This document shows positions 1 through 11,394 of a stretch of DNA of 64,000 bases, piece by piece (the first letter of the stretch is position 1; every line of letters begins with the position of its first letter). Source of the DNA: Orientallactaga sibirica. Lineage: Eukaryota > Chordata > Mammalia > Rodentia > Dipodidae. The stretch is from positions 5,544,001-5,608,000 of the forward strand of contig JAEOAD010000982.1 of the NCBI GenBank assembly GCA_036365145.1, in the 5' to 3' direction. The notes beneath the pieces are model-generated. The model was not told the DNA's origin. It worked only from the letters and a program-made list of their open reading frames with translations, and did not search any database. The translations under genes and the position numbers were made by a program.

Positions 1-130
1 TTTTCATTTTTTCCAATTTGACATTTTCATACATGTATCTAATGTGTTTGACATTATTACCCCCAATATCCATGCTTTATCCCTCTCCCCTCTCATTAAC
101 ACCCTTCTCTTTCCCCATTATTAAACTTTT
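1..130 (-). mobile_element. LINE-1 3' UTR fragment (antisense), probable
   Basis: Pyrimidine-rich sequence with a ttgacattttcatacatgta stretch followed by C/T-rich blocks. The same pattern recurs at 42590 and 60500 and resembles the antisense 3' UTR of rodent LINE-1 (Lx type). It is cut by the window start. The call rests on similarity among the three copies, so confidence is moderate. Confidence 0.4.
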
Positions 131-159
131 TAAAAATATTATTTATATATTTTAGAAAC

Positions 160-174
160 AGAGAGAGAGAGAGA
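160..174. repeat. (GA)n microsatellite
   Basis: A short run of about seven GA units inside an A/T-rich and purine-rich segment. No SINE body could be recognised around it. Confidence 0.7.
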
Positions 175-400
175 CAAGGAGGAGATAATGCAGAAAGGGG
201 GTTGGAAAGATAAGGAAAGTAAATAAGTTGAGGATGGGAACAGTGAAAAGATTCTTATAGTAGACTGGGTGGAAAAATATAAAATAATCCTAATATCCAA
301 CTGAGCAATATGCAAATACAAACAAAACTAATATCTAATATTTATGCATGAGTGCGGATAAAAACAAACTGACAAACTAATAAAACCAAAGACCCTAAAC

Positions 401-517
401 TAGCCAGGCACTATGGCTCATGCCCTTAATCCTATCATTTGGGAGCCTGAGATCCCTGGGCTGGAATGGGTTCCAGGTCAGCCAGGGCAAGAGTGAGACC
501 CTGTCTCCAAAAAAAGA
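401..517 (+). mobile_element. B1 SINE, diverged
   Basis: A 7SL-derived monomeric SINE. It runs from a gccaggca...ggctcatgccc head through cctatcatttgggagcc to agtgagaccctgtctc and an A-tail. It is well diverged from the young B1 copies in this window such as 48115, so it is an old insertion. Confidence 0.85.
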
Positions 518-520
518 CAG

Positions 521-1089
521 AATTTAAAAATCTACTGTAAAAGTTAACCCTAAAGCTAAACTTATTTAAGAATGGCAAGGTAGACTAAATATCCATCAGA
601 TCTAACATATCAGTATTTTTTTTTCCTCTTAGTAGGCTATATTTTCAATTCCTTCCCTCCCTGGGGTTCTTTTCTTTAGCAACCTGCCCTGGTATGGAAG
701 GTGTACCTGACACTTCCAGTGCAAACCTGAGGTATATATTGCCTTTGTAAAATACAGTCCAGTTACCTTTTGGGGTGACTTTCTGTCTCACTCGCACTGA
801 GTGTGAATCTGATTCCCTTTTTGGTGTACTGTTGGCTCAGCTCAGCTGGCTAGGTCTGTCTGCTCTTTAGATCAGCTGTGCTGGATACTGTGGGAGAAAA
901 TGAGGTGGCTCTAATACCTTGGTGTCCCTAGATCTTCAGTAGTTCCTGGTGCTGGAATGTGACAGAGAACCATAAATTGTATCAGGAGTTAGCAAGGCTT
1001 GCTTCCAGTATGAGCCAGGTAAACCTATACTCAGTATGGATACCGAAACAACATAAAAGCACAAGAGCTAGCTACAATCTTGCAGATAT
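521..1089. other. Unique sequence, nothing recognised
   Basis: No repeat family or coding potential recognised. A short open frame starting at 959 runs into the flanking LINE-1 piece and the SINE head and is not considered a gene. Confidence 0.5.
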
Positions 1090-1213
1090 TAATACAGCCA
1101 TAATGATAAGGGTTCACAAGAATATGGAGACATTACAACCCTCACTCATTGTTGGTAGGAGTGCAAGATGGTGTAAGAAACATCATAGAATTTCCTTAAA
1201 AAATAAAAATTAA

Positions 1214-1495
1214 GGGCTGGAGAGATGGCTTAGCAGTTAAGGCGCCTGCCTGCTAAGCCTAAGAACCCGGTTCCAATCTCCAGGTCCCACGTTTAGCCAG
1301 ATGCAAAGTGACGCAAGGGCGCAATGCTGCACTTGACCACAAGGGGGCGCACACATCTGGATTTCGTTCGCAGCAGCTGAGAGACTGCTGGCGCACCCAT
1401 CTCTATCTGTCTCCCTCTCTGTCTGTCTCTCTCTGTGTCTCTCTCCAAAAAAAATAAATAATTTAAAAAATAAAAAACTAAAAAATAAATAAAAA
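1214..1495 (+). mobile_element. DIP-type tRNA-derived SINE, subtype A
   Basis: A B2-superfamily head (ggctggagagatggctta) with a pol III A-box at about 1226-1242 and a B-box at 1269-1281. The body contains the subtype A module, including ccacaagggggcgc at 1337-1350, and ends in a CT-rich tract and an A-rich tail. Several CpGs survive, so it is relatively young. It sits inside an old LINE-1. Confidence 0.93.
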
Positions 1496-1603
1496 AAAAA
1501 CAGTAGAACTGTTAAATAATCCAGAACTTTCCCCTTCTGGTTGCATATACATAGGAATGGAAATCAGTATCGGGGACAGAGAATCTCCATGTTAGTAGCA
1601 GTT

Positions 1604-2021
1604 GCTGTGTAGCTGTTGCCTCTGGATTGAAATATCCCCTCAAGGAGGGAGATTTATGAGACTCACAAGAAACTTCTAGAATTCAGGCAAGTCGTGAAAT
1701 TGACAAGCCTAGAGAGCCTCTGAGCACTGAGGTTTACAGGAGCAGTAAACAATTACTGTGGAGGAGGACACTTTTTAATGCCTGAAGGTTGTGCAGGTAC
1801 TTGAGTGATGCAGGTCTCCTGAGTTGTCACCCACCCTGGGGCAGGATTTTCAGAGATGCAGCTTTGAGTCACATGTGCATCTATAAGTATCCTTTCTCCT
1901 GTAAGAAACCCAAATAAACTCATTGGTTCACCAAACTGGACTTAGATGGTCTTGCTTCTTTGGTCTGTTCTTACCCTCTCTATCTTAGGAGAGTAGAAAT
2001 AGTGTCTGGAGGAAAAGCCAT
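1604..2021 (+). mobile_element. Solo LTR, family A (1 of 3 in window)
   Basis: About 418 bp inserted in LINE-1 ORF2, whose sequence resumes on both sides. It shares with 29141-29573 and 62950-63332 a cctgtaagaaaccc-aataaac polyadenylation region followed by a conserved ggttcacca block. It begins TG and ends CA. I recognise an ERV LTR but cannot name the family. Confidence 0.7.
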
Positions 2022-2253
2022 TCAATAGAAGAATTATTCACAATAGCCAACATTTGGAAATAACCCAAGTGTCCATCAACACATGAATACATGAAGAAAA
2101 TGTGAAATATTCCAGCAACTCTTATGCCTTAGAGAAAGAGGAAATCCTGCTTTCTGCCAACATAATTCACCTGTAGGTCATTTGCCAAACAATATGTTTG
2201 TCATAGAAGGCTAACAATTGCATGAATTACTAGGTATCAAAAATAAACTCATG

Positions 2254-2640
2254 GAGTGGGGAGATGGCTCCATGGTGAAAAGTGTTGGCCCTGCAATCCT
2301 GCCAACCAGTGTTCAGATCCTCATTGCCCACATAAAGCTGGGCACACAGTGCAACATACATCTGCAATCCCTATTGCAATAGAAGGTGATGTTTAAAGAA
2401 TCCTGATGCTCCTGGGCCAACTTGCCTGGTATTTCTAGTGGAAAACAACAACGACAGAGAAAGAGAGAGAAAGAGAGAGAGACTCTGCCTCAAATAAAAG
2501 GTAGAAGGAAAGGACCAATACCCAGACATTGTCCTCTGACTTCCACATGCACACAGTGGCACATAAGTGCCCATACACGTGTACATGCACATACTTTGTC
2601 TCATACACATACCTATTCACACACAAATAATAATAACAAT
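2254..2640 (+). mobile_element. B4-type composite SINE
   Basis: A tRNA-like head (gtggggagatggctcc), a B1-like middle, then the conserved tail tgtcctctgacttccacatgcacac followed by CA/AC-rich sequence and an AAT-rich end. An internal purine tract (2456-2482) interrupts the middle. Diverged copy. Confidence 0.75.
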
Positions 2641-2659
2641 AAGAATAATCTCATAGAAA

Positions 2660-4735
2660 TGGGAAATTAGGATGGTGAAACTCAGTGATGGAAGGTAGGG
2701 GAAAAGGGGGCTGGCTAACTAGTATGTGTAAAGTTCATTTATACATGATTCATAGGTTCTAAATATCTTAGGTATAACATTGTGTCAAAAGTCAACTTGA
2801 GACTATTCTATAGCCATTAATAATAAAACTATTATATATTATATAAGATTAAATTATATATATGCATATGATGCATTTAAGAGACCAAGACAGAATCCAC
2901 ACAGCAAAAGATCCAATTTACAAAATCATAATATGCACTTAACCTGACTCGTTATTGGGTTGTATTAGCAATAAAGAGCTTGAACCTTGCATTTGTTACC
3001 TGGCCTAATGGGCTGGTCATCCACTCCCCTACTTTTTTTTTATCCTTTTCTCAACCTGGTACACATAGCAGAGAATGCCAGTTTCAGTGTTTACTCTACC
3101 TGCTGATGACCCAAAATTCTGAACTATACTTTGTAATGATGCTGCAGAGGGTCTCCGTTGGCCATTGATGGGATTTCCCTGTCTGGATGTTTTACCCATC
3201 TGCAAACCACTCTGTACTTCAACAGTTTACCCTCCTCATGTAGACTATTAAAGTAAATTTTCCCTAGACATGCTGAGGATTTTACAAAGGGACTCTTTCT
3301 TGGTCATTTATAGCAGAATGTAATTTCCTGGTTGTCCCATTTCAAAATAAAATATGTATGCAAATCAGCTTTCATATGTGCATTTCTACAATTGTTTTAT
3401 TCCCCAAAGTTTACATGATTCTTCAATTTCTACACTATAAACAGAAGCAAGCAATAGGGGAGATAAAAGAATAGTTCATTCTTTGCTCCTAAACTTCCTC
3501 ACAAACTGACTTTCTTCTTGCTCTTTCATAGGAAAGATTATCTAGAATCACTCATCAGCACATTAACACATGTATGAAAGAAAGTGGCTTAAAGTAATGA
3601 ACAATAAAAGAATAAATGAGTATTTCATTTCTAAGCCAGTTTTCCCCTTGAGTTTTCTAAATCATTTATTTCTAGAGCACAATGCCAGGCTCTGTTTCTT
3701 GCCCTTCAGCAATGAGGCATGGCAAATGAACCTGCCAACGATGCAAATGGGTAGCATACACTGTAAGATCATTCCAGAGGGATGGAATCTAATAGTACAG
3801 GTGTCGGGGTGATTTTATGCTTAGCATATAAATCTAGTCCTACAATTTGAGAGCTTGTTACTGCTCATTTTGAACACATTTTTATCGATTCCATCTCAAA
3901 TACAGTTCCACCAAAAATGTTTGGCTTAAATTGCTTTCACATTGCAAACTGTGTTCACTTCAGAAGAGCATGTGAGCGATTTAAAATATAATGATATTCT
4001 GGAAGGCAGCTATGCTAACCACTATAACACCAACACCGCTAAAACAACATATTCTAAAAATACCAATAATATGCATATTCTTTTTGCCATCTTGACACAA
4101 TTGGATTTATTATGTATTTTTATCTACTTGTCAGGCATGGAGAAAGTGGTTAGCAAGAACTCTCCACATACTATTGTGCTTTTACAATGAAATGATCAAA
4201 GCAAAAGCTCACTTTTTAAATTGAGCTACACTGTGTTCTCAAAAGAGACCAAGGAGTGATTTTCCCTTTCAATCATTCTCTAACATTACTCCTAAGCTTA
4301 TGTTTCAGACTGGGCTTGCAGTGAATGGGTTTGTGGGAAACGTCTTTGTCCCATTTCTTTGTGGACAAGAATACATTCTGTGAGACTGAATATATGGATT
4401 TCCCATCTGTCAGTAGGATGGCAGTTCCTCACCTGGAAATTTGATCAATAGCCAGCCTTGCTCAGTTGCTTCATCACAAATTTTCTTAAATTGTTTCTAA
4501 ATGTAACCACATAGCAATAAATGAAAAGGGAATATATGTGTACCAGTTGATAAAATTACAAACACATTATATTCTTTAAATGTAGGGAGAGCACTTGAAA
4601 TTACCCAAGTTCTTTTTGCAATAACAGACTGCAAGAAATGAATCTAAATAGTTTAGCCAACTGAGAAAAGGAAATTTCCATCTGGAGTGCTTTTCTGTAA
4701 GTTTGGGTATTCCTCTAGGGTGTAGAAAAGAAGGG
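2660..4735. other. Mostly unique sequence
   Basis: 2660-2830 may be an old LINE-1 3' UTR. The rest has no repeat or gene I recognise. Short open frames (for example at 2980, 3570 and 3942) lack homology that I can identify, and their composition is not coding-like. Confidence 0.5.
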
Positions 4736-4986
4736 GCAAGGACTGGGGAGACAGATCAGTAGTAAAGCGCTTGCCTTGCAAGCATGAGGACAAGAGTGCA
4801 ATCTTAGAACCCACATTTAAAAGCCAAAAAAAAAAAATCAGATATGGTGGTGCATGCTTCCTTCTAATCCTAGCACTGGAGAGGTAGAAACAAGAGGCTC
4901 CCTGAGGCTCACTGCTCAGCCACTCTAGCCTACTCAGTGAGTTCCAGGCCAATGAGAGATTCTGTGTCAATAAAAAGGGTGGATGG

Positions 4987-5264
4987 GGCTGGAGAGATGG
5001 TTTAGTGGTTAAGGCGGCTGCCTCCTAAGCCTAAGAACGCTGGTTCCAATCTCCAGGTCCCACATTTAGCCAGATGCAAAGTGACGCAAAGGTGCAATGC
5101 CACACTTGCCCACAAGGGGGCGCACACATCTGGATTTTGTTCACAGCAGCTAAGAGACTGCTGGCGCGCCCATCTCTATCTGTCTCCCTCTCCCCTCCCT
5201 CTCCCTCTCTCTCTGTCTCTGTGTGTGTGTCTCTTTCTCTCTCTCTCAAAATTAAAAAAAAAAA
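4987..5264 (+). mobile_element. DIP-type SINE, subtype A
   Basis: Full-length copy with A-box, B-box (ggttccaatctcc) and the subtype A module with ccacaagggggcgc at 5110-5123. It ends in a CT/GT-rich tract and aaaattaaaaaaaaaaa. It is nested in a B4 SINE with a 15-bp target duplication. Confidence 0.95.
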
Positions 5265-5432
5265 GGCCGGGTGTGGTGGCACATGCCTTTAATCCCAGCA
5301 CTCAGGAGGCAGAGGTAGGAGGATCGCCAAGAGTTCAAGACCACCCTGAGACTACATAGTTAATTCCAAGTCAGCCTGGACCAGAGTGAGACCCTACCTT
5401 GCAAAACCAAAAAAAAAAAAAAAAAATTAAAA
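5265..5432 (+). mobile_element. B1 SINE, young
   Basis: A near-consensus B1 (gccgggtgtggtggcacatgc to gagaccctacctt) followed by a long A-tail. It lies in the A-tail of the preceding DIP SINE, so it inserted there or was co-mobilised with it. Confidence 0.96.
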
Positions 5433-5545
5433 AAAAAGGGTGGATGGTATTTCTAACGATGATGCCCTAAGTTGTCTTCTGGCCTTCACATGCACATACT
5501 CACACATGAACCTACAGACACACAAACATGCACACCCAAAAGAGA

Positions 5546-6985
5546 GCTAATGTTATCTTTTTCCAGGTGTGCTACTCAAAATGTCATCCATCATAAAGCA
5601 TCTGTGCCAACCAAGAAGAGCCCTGACAACTCACGTGAACCATAGACCACTGTGCAGGCAGCCACACAGGGACATCAATAGAGTCACAGGGTCACAAAAT
5701 AGTGTTGTTAGGGTTGCGTGGAACTCAAGATATATCCAGAAAACGTTGGTATTAAAAAATCGGGTCTCTGCATGACAGAGTTCTGAAGCAGCTGTAAAGG
5801 GGTCTGGAGAGCCTCTCCCAAATATTCCTATGTCGTATATTACAATGTCTATTGATGCTAATTGCTCTGAAAAGTGGACATGAAATCCTCATGATCAGGA
5901 GTGTCCCATTAAACCCAAAGGTAGGGGATGGATAGAAACACCCTTTCCAGGTACAAGCCATAGTAAGGATTAAAAGAGAAGTGGATTAATACAAGGAATT
6001 CAATAGTCATTGGTCATTCACAATAATCAGAAAAAAAAATAGGTGTAAAATTCATTCTTCTCCAAAACTATTAGTACCTGACTTTAACCACAAGAAAGTT
6101 GGCAAAAGAAAAGAGAATATAGTTTCTACTACTGGATTTTTCTTATCTTCACTGTGGTTTACACTAAAAGAAACTGTAGAGATAATGGAGACTTGCAATT
6201 TCTTCCCAAGTGTTTCTGATGTGTTAAAACTCTCCTTGACTTTTCAGGTATATAAAAGATCTGGTCTCAGCAAAGGAGGTACATTTCCACAGACTCATTT
6301 TCCAGAAAGGAAATGTGAGGACTGTGGTGTCCCAGTTATCTTGGTGACAGCACAATCTAGGCTTCCGTTCTTGCTATGGAGATCATAAAATCCTTGGATC
6401 AAGTTCCCCACCCTGAGCTTTGTAGCAGCCTGGTCAGATACAGCCAGAGTCAGGACCTTACTGCCCTATGGATCTACAGCTGCCAGAATCGGAGACCTCA
6501 AAGAAGTCAAGGGAATGGAGGGGATGGTTGTGATTGCTTTCTATAGAAAGTAAGAGAAAAGAAAAAAAGAAATAATGAATAACAGATGATCTAAATTTTA
6601 CATGAGGCGTTGAGGACTCTACCATGGCCAGTGGTATTTTAAACCACCTCAAATGCTTCAGAAATGAATCCTAGCATGACTTTTGTCAAAGGACATTATG
6701 AGATGAATGCGTGTGAGCTGCATAATTGCAGGGGCCAACTGAAATAATAGCAGGGATATGAGCAAATAAATGGGTCAGATATTCTGAGATAAATGTGTGC
6801 CCCCTGAGATCTCGATTGTGCAACTTTTATGAAATGTAGGTGATAGCATTTCTCTGTTTTTAAACTTTTCTGCAGAGGTCACTGTATGTGAAATTTGAGA
6901 GTGGGCTGGTGATAATCTCCCAAGGCCAATTACTTTCTATAACAAAAGGAATGCATACACTTTAGAGATCTTTTTTCTTAATTAT
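5546..6985. other. Unique sequence, nothing recognised
   Basis: About 1.4 kb with no recognised repeat, RNA gene or credible exon. Frames of 60-69 codons here are consistent with chance. Confidence 0.5.
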
Positions 6986-6994
6986 GACTTAATA

Positions 6995-7272
6995 GTATAG
7001 AGAACAGGTGCATGGGTAGAGGTGCTCTTTGGGGGATATATGTGTGTATATGTGCATATTCATGTGTGTGAGTGCAGATATGTGCACATTTTGAGGTCAC
7101 AAGACAACTTTCAGGTAATTGGTCCTTACCTTCCACCTTATTTGAGGTAGGGTCCCTCAATGCTCAGTGCTGTGCCTGCAACAGTGTTCAGCTTTCATGT
7201 GTGTTCTGTGGTTCCAAACTCAGCTGCGCATGCTTGCATGGTAAGTGCTTTATCCACTGAGCCTTTTCCCCA
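6995..7272 (-). mobile_element. B4-type composite SINE
   Basis: Reads as the reverse complement of a B4 element: TG-rich start, gaggtcacaagacaactttcag, ccttccaccttatttgaggtaggg, and a tRNA-like end gtgctttatccactgagcc. The middle B1 part is shortened. Confidence 0.85.
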
Positions 7273-7354
7273 ACTCCTACAAGTGATATTTCATATAGCT
7301 TTAGGATGATGGAGTGCTTTTGTGTTTTACATACAATTAGAAAACTCTGTAAAG

Positions 7355-7433
7355 GGTCCTGGATGTAGCTCTGTAGCAGTGTGTTTGCCTAACATGCTCA
7401 AGACCCTGGATTTAATTCCCAGTACCACAGAAA
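7355..7433 (+). mobile_element. ID SINE
   Basis: A tRNA-Ala-derived element: ggatgtagctctgtagcagtg (A-box region), cctaacatgctcaagaccc, and a tttaattcccagtacc B-box region, ending at an A-rich tail. Confidence 0.88.
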
Positions 7434-7536
7434 ACTTTGCGGGGTAACTGTGAATTTATTTATCTACTACTTGGCAATGAGAAACCAAGAATTAAAATCA
7501 GAGGACATGTGCTAGAAAACTTTGCTTCAGATTTTT

Positions 7537-7554
7537 TTCTTTATTTAAGTATAT

Positions 7555-7585
<31 letters not shown>

Positions 7586-7781
7586 TTTGAGAGAGGGGCA
7601 GATAGAGAAAGAGAAAGAGAATGAATGAATAGGCACACCAAGGCCTCCAGATGCTGCAAATGAACTGCAGACACATGTGCCACCTTGTACATCTGGCTTA
7701 CATGGGTGCTGGGGCTTAGAACCTGGGTCTTCAGGCTTCATAGGTAAGTGCCTTAACCACTAAGCCATCTCTCCAGCCCTA
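7537..7781 (-). mobile_element. DIP-type SINE, subtype B
   Basis: Antisense copy: an (ATTT)n tail (7552-7588), gagagaggggcagatag, ccttgtacatctggcttacatgg, ending taagccatctctccagccc. The 12-bp target duplication cttcagattttt is at 7525-7536 and 7782-7793. It lacks the 31-bp module of subtypes A and C. Confidence 0.95.
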
Positions 7782-7795
7782 CTTCAGATTTTTGA

Positions 7796-8690
7796 TTGAA
7801 AAAGATGTCAACTGTTAGAGAGGCATGTTGTCATAGGCTAGTATTTTTAAAAATTCAATTAAAGACATAAAAACCAAACCAATTTCCCTCCAAGCATGAG
7901 ATCATAAGTGAGTATTGTTGGCTAATGGCCACACCATTAAATCACTCTTGAAAACCAAATGTTTCAATGTACACGTGCTTGTGGCAAGAGTCGTCAACAC
8001 AAAATGACCACTGCTATTCATCCTATTATGAGTATGAAAAAGGAGGGGGTCTTTGCAACAGGGTAGTGAAATCCCACTGCTAGGGAAGTGTTTCAATACC
8101 TTACTGTCTCTCCTCATTGATATCTTTTGGTCCCTTTAACCATCTTGTCCTAGTTATTGAGCATTTGTGAATTCCTAGAACTACAATAGATTTAAGGAAA
8201 GAGGAAATAAAGAATGAATCAGTTCATTGAGAGACAAGAATGAGTTTCGTCTGGGTTGTTAAATGAAGCATTTAGGGAGAAAGTCCAGTCCTTCTAATTT
8301 CAGAAATGGAAACATTTTGGAGTCATACAAGATTGGAGTTGAGAAAGGAAACCAAAACCCAAAAGGGCCAAATTTTTGCACACAGATGACAACGTGAACT
8401 TTCTGGGAATTGAAGTCATTTTCTCCAAAAATGGTTGGTATCTACGGAGTTTAAAGCAATGAACTTTAAAACATTCTTTCTCCTTATATGAAGGAAGAAG
8501 GGTCTGGCTTTGAGTTGACTACCGCTTCTTGGCTGATAGGTATTCCATCAGAAACCTCTTGCTCCTGATTGGGGCTGAAGATTTGTTTCTTGCAATTTGT
8601 TAAAAACTGCATGCAGAATTAGAACCTAAGTGAACAATATTTTGTTTTGCTACTGATCTTGATAAGCAAAAACAGGTTTAAACAGCACCA
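7796..8690. other. Unique sequence, nothing recognised
   Basis: No repeat family, structured RNA or coding signal recognised. Confidence 0.5.
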
Positions 8691-8804
8691 AGCCAGGTGT
8701 GATGTGTATACCTTTCATCCCACACTTGAGAGGGTAAGGCAGAGGATCAAGAGTTACAGACCAGCCTGAGCTACACGGAAAACCTTGTCACAAGAAGGAA
8801 AAAG
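8691..8804 (+). mobile_element. B1 SINE, diverged
   Basis: Diverged B1: agccaggtgtgatgtg, cctttcatcccacacttgag, accagcctgagctacac and an A/G-rich tail. Confidence 0.8.
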
Positions 8805-9148
8805 AACACCAATTGATAGTTAACATGGATTAGAAATGAAGGACAATTATAGTTTTGTTCTCTTACCATCTGCTTCTTGCTACATCATTAGCATGAACTT
8901 AAAACTTGCTTTTAATATCACCCTTAGTTTAATGGGTCCATTGCACCATTCTAGTCAAACAAAAATCAGAATTTACCTCACCTATCAACTAATACAATGC
9001 ATATTACATTCCACTCATACATGCCATTAATACTTGCCATTAATTCAACAACTATTCTATACCATGAATCATGTGACTTTAATTACATTACACCTATGCT
9101 TCTATCTGCCCAGAACTCCTTATTATCTACTTTAAAGAAAATACATGA

Positions 9149-9364
9149 GGGACTAGAGAGATGGCTTAGCAGTCTATGTGTTTGCCTGCAAAGCCAAATT
9201 ATCCCTGTTCGACTCTCCAGGACCCACGTAAGCCAGATGCACAAGGGGGGGGTGCATGCATCTGGAGTTCGTTTGCAGTGGCTGGAGGCCCTGGCATGCC
9301 CATTCTCTCCCTCTCTCTGCCTCTTTCTCTCTCTCAAATACATAAATAAAATATTTTTTAAAAG
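9149..9364 (+). mobile_element. DIP-type SINE, subtype B
   Basis: Intact head, B-box (gttcgactctcc) and body tctggagttcgtttgcagtgg, with a CT-rich tract and A/T tail. A perfect 15-bp target duplication, aaagaaaatacatga, is at 9134-9148 and 9365-9379. This is the short subtype without the CTCF-like module. Confidence 0.96.
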
Positions 9365-9404
9365 AAAGAAAATACATGAATTATTTACATGCATTATTTT
9401 ATTT

Positions 9405-10855
9405 ATTTATTTGATGAATGTGAGTGAGTGGCGGGGGCATGCTAGTATGTGAGAATGCACATGTGCCCTGGCAAAAGTGTGGAGGTCAGAGGATAACTTT
9501 CAGGTCAGTAGTCAATACTTAATGGGGAGAGACTGAAGGAATTCCCACTGAGATCAGGAACTAGGCAGGGGTGTCCACTCTCACCTCTGCTCTTCAAGAC
9601 AGTGTTAGAAGCATTAGCTCAAGCAATAAGACAGGAGAAAGAAATCAAAGGGATACAAATTGGAAAGGAAGAAGTAAGCCCTATTTGCGGATGACATGAT
9701 TCTATACATAAGTGACCCAAGAACTTCCATCTCAAAACTCTAAAGGTGATTAGCACTTTCAGCAAAGTAGCAGGATATAAGATCAATGCACAGAAATCAG
9801 TAGCCTTTCTGTATGCAAAAGACAAAGAGACAGAAAAAGAAATAACTAACATCATCCCATTTTCAATTGCAACAAAGAAAATAAAATACCTTGGAATAAC
9901 ATTGACTAAGGAAGTGAAAGATCTATACAATGAAAACATAAAAACTCTCAAAAAAGAAATGGCAATCTTACCAAAAGCACTATATAGATTCAATGCAATG
10001 CCGATAAAAATCCCAACTTCATTCTTCACTGAGGTAGAAAAAACTATCTCAAAATTCATATGGAAAGGCAGAATGCCTCAGATATCCAAGCATATCCTCA
10101 GCAAAAGAAATGCCTCTGGAGGCATCACCATACCTGATCTAAAGTTATACTACAAAGCCATTGTAATAAAAACAACATGGTACTGGCATAAAAACAGGAG
10201 TATAGACCAATGGAACAGAATAGAAGACCCAGACTTTGGGTCAAGTAACTACAGCTACTTAATATTTGACAAAGGCCCTACCAATGCAGAATGGAGAAAA
10301 GGCAGCCTCTTCAACAAATGGTGCTGGACAAACTGGACAACCATATGTAGGAAAATGAAACCTGACCCACACATCTCTCCATGCACAAAAATCAAGTCCA
10401 AATGGATCAAAGACCTCATTATAAAACCAGAAACCCTGCTACTACTGGAAGAAAAAATAGGAGGAACCTTCCGTGACATAGGAGTGGGAAAAGACTTCCT
10501 GAACAAAACCCCAGCAGCCCAGAAAATTAAACAATCACTCAACCATTGGGATCTCATGAAGTTGAAAATCTTTTTCACTGACAAATATACTATAACCAAA
10601 GCTAGCAGATTGCCCACAGAATGGGAGAAATTTTTCACTTTCCACCTCCCCTTTGAGGCAGCATCTCTCATTGTTGTTTGTCAGGCCCTTTGCAAGCTTC
10701 CTCCTCTCTCCACACCTCCATTCTTACCATAGACACACTGAGATTAGAGAACAGCCTTCAGTTTCCAGTTTTTATGTGGGGCCTGGGGAATCTGAACTCA
10801 GGTACTCACAGTTGCTCAGCAAGCACTCTATCCAGTAAGCCATCTCCTCAGTGCC
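9405..10855 (-). mobile_element. B4-type SINE split by a LINE-1 fragment
   Basis: The antisense B4 is in two pieces: 9405-9514 (TG-rich part to gaggtcagaggataactttcaggtcagtagtca) and 10636-10855 (ctttccacctcccctttgaggcagcatctc to the tRNA-like end). The two halves join without obvious loss around the inserted LINE-1 ORF2 segment. Confidence 0.82.
9515..10635 (+). mobile_element. LINE-1 ORF2 internal fragment (reverse transcriptase to C-terminal part)
   Basis: Encodes the part of ORF2 from just before the catalytic FADD motif (about 9683-9700) through the thumb and C-terminal region ([33 protein letters not shown]). A 1-base loss near 9740 shifts the frame; from 9746 the frame stays open for 328 codons and runs on into the B4 SINE. 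There is no ORF2 end, 3' UTR or A-tail. It is a dead fragment; the long frame reflects modest age, not a host gene. Confidence 0.95.
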
Positions 10856-11394
10856 ATCATTTTATCTATAGCAAAATTAAGCAATCCAGCTAACATCACA
10901 GTGTTAGGGGGCAGCTTCAAGTTCAAATGCAGAATGTCAAATATGACAAAGTCATATTCTCTGACATATCACACAGGATTTTCATACTTTTTGGTCCTTC
11001 AATAGTCAGAAAATTGATTATTCATTTTTAAAAGATAGCTCAAATTTTGAAAGAAACCTTACCTAACATTCTATCCCAATGAAAACATAATTGAAGGTCA
11101 TAGCACAAACTCCACTAATATGAGTGAATAATTAAGGCTCTCAAAGATGGCTGAGAGTTGAAAGCTGGCCTGCTGGACAACTTGAAAACATCCCCAGGTC
11201 ATGTGGTTACAAAGGGGAATTGCCAGGTGATGGTCACAAGATTTCTGGAATAAATGAACCACACAGAGGAATAAGAAAAGCAGCTTTTGATAAATAGGCA
11301 AAGAGTGATTAAGCCTATTTCAGGGCAACACACTGGACTATGAAAAGGACAGAACACAAAGGCAAGAAAAATAGGAGCTGTTTCCCGCAAACTA
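10856..11394. other. Unique sequence, nothing recognised
   Basis: No recognised repeat or gene. Two overlapping antisense frames (11098-11390) of 60-70 codons look like chance. Confidence 0.5.

Larger units (their letters stand above)
1090..2250 (+). mobile_element. Old LINE-1 ORF2 3' end, interrupted
   Basis: Three collinear pieces (about 1090-1213, 1500-1603 and 2022-2250) match the far 3' end of mammalian LINE-1 ORF2, including the signature attcacaatagccaac...ccaagtgtccatcaacac at 2037-2079. They are separated by a DIP SINE (1214) and an LTR (1604). ORF2 is not open. Sequence after the B4 element at 2254 (2660-2830) may be its 3' UTR. Confidence 0.7.
4741..5545 (+). mobile_element. B4-type SINE split by a DIP+B1 insertion
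   Basis: The left part (4741-4986) has a tRNA-like head, B1-like middle and cagtgagttccaggccaatgag. The right part (5433-5545) has the tail block ttgtcttctggccttcacatg and CA-rich end. Between them lie a DIP (4987) and a B1 (5265). A 15-bp direct repeat, aaaaagggtggatgg, marks the insertion site at 4972-4986 and 5433-5447. Confidence 0.88.

Noticed and set aside
1226..1281. A tRNA gene at the A-box/B-box pairs
   Set aside because: These are SINE promoters. The cloverleaf arms do not pair as in a tRNA, and the same pattern recurs in each DIP copy.
8997..9452. 151-codon frame as a gene
   Set aside because: It passes through a DIP SINE and its CT-rich tract.
9746..10732. 328-codon open frame as a host gene
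   Set aside because: It is LINE-1 ORF2 reverse-transcriptase sequence, frameshifted at its start and running into a B4 SINE at its end.
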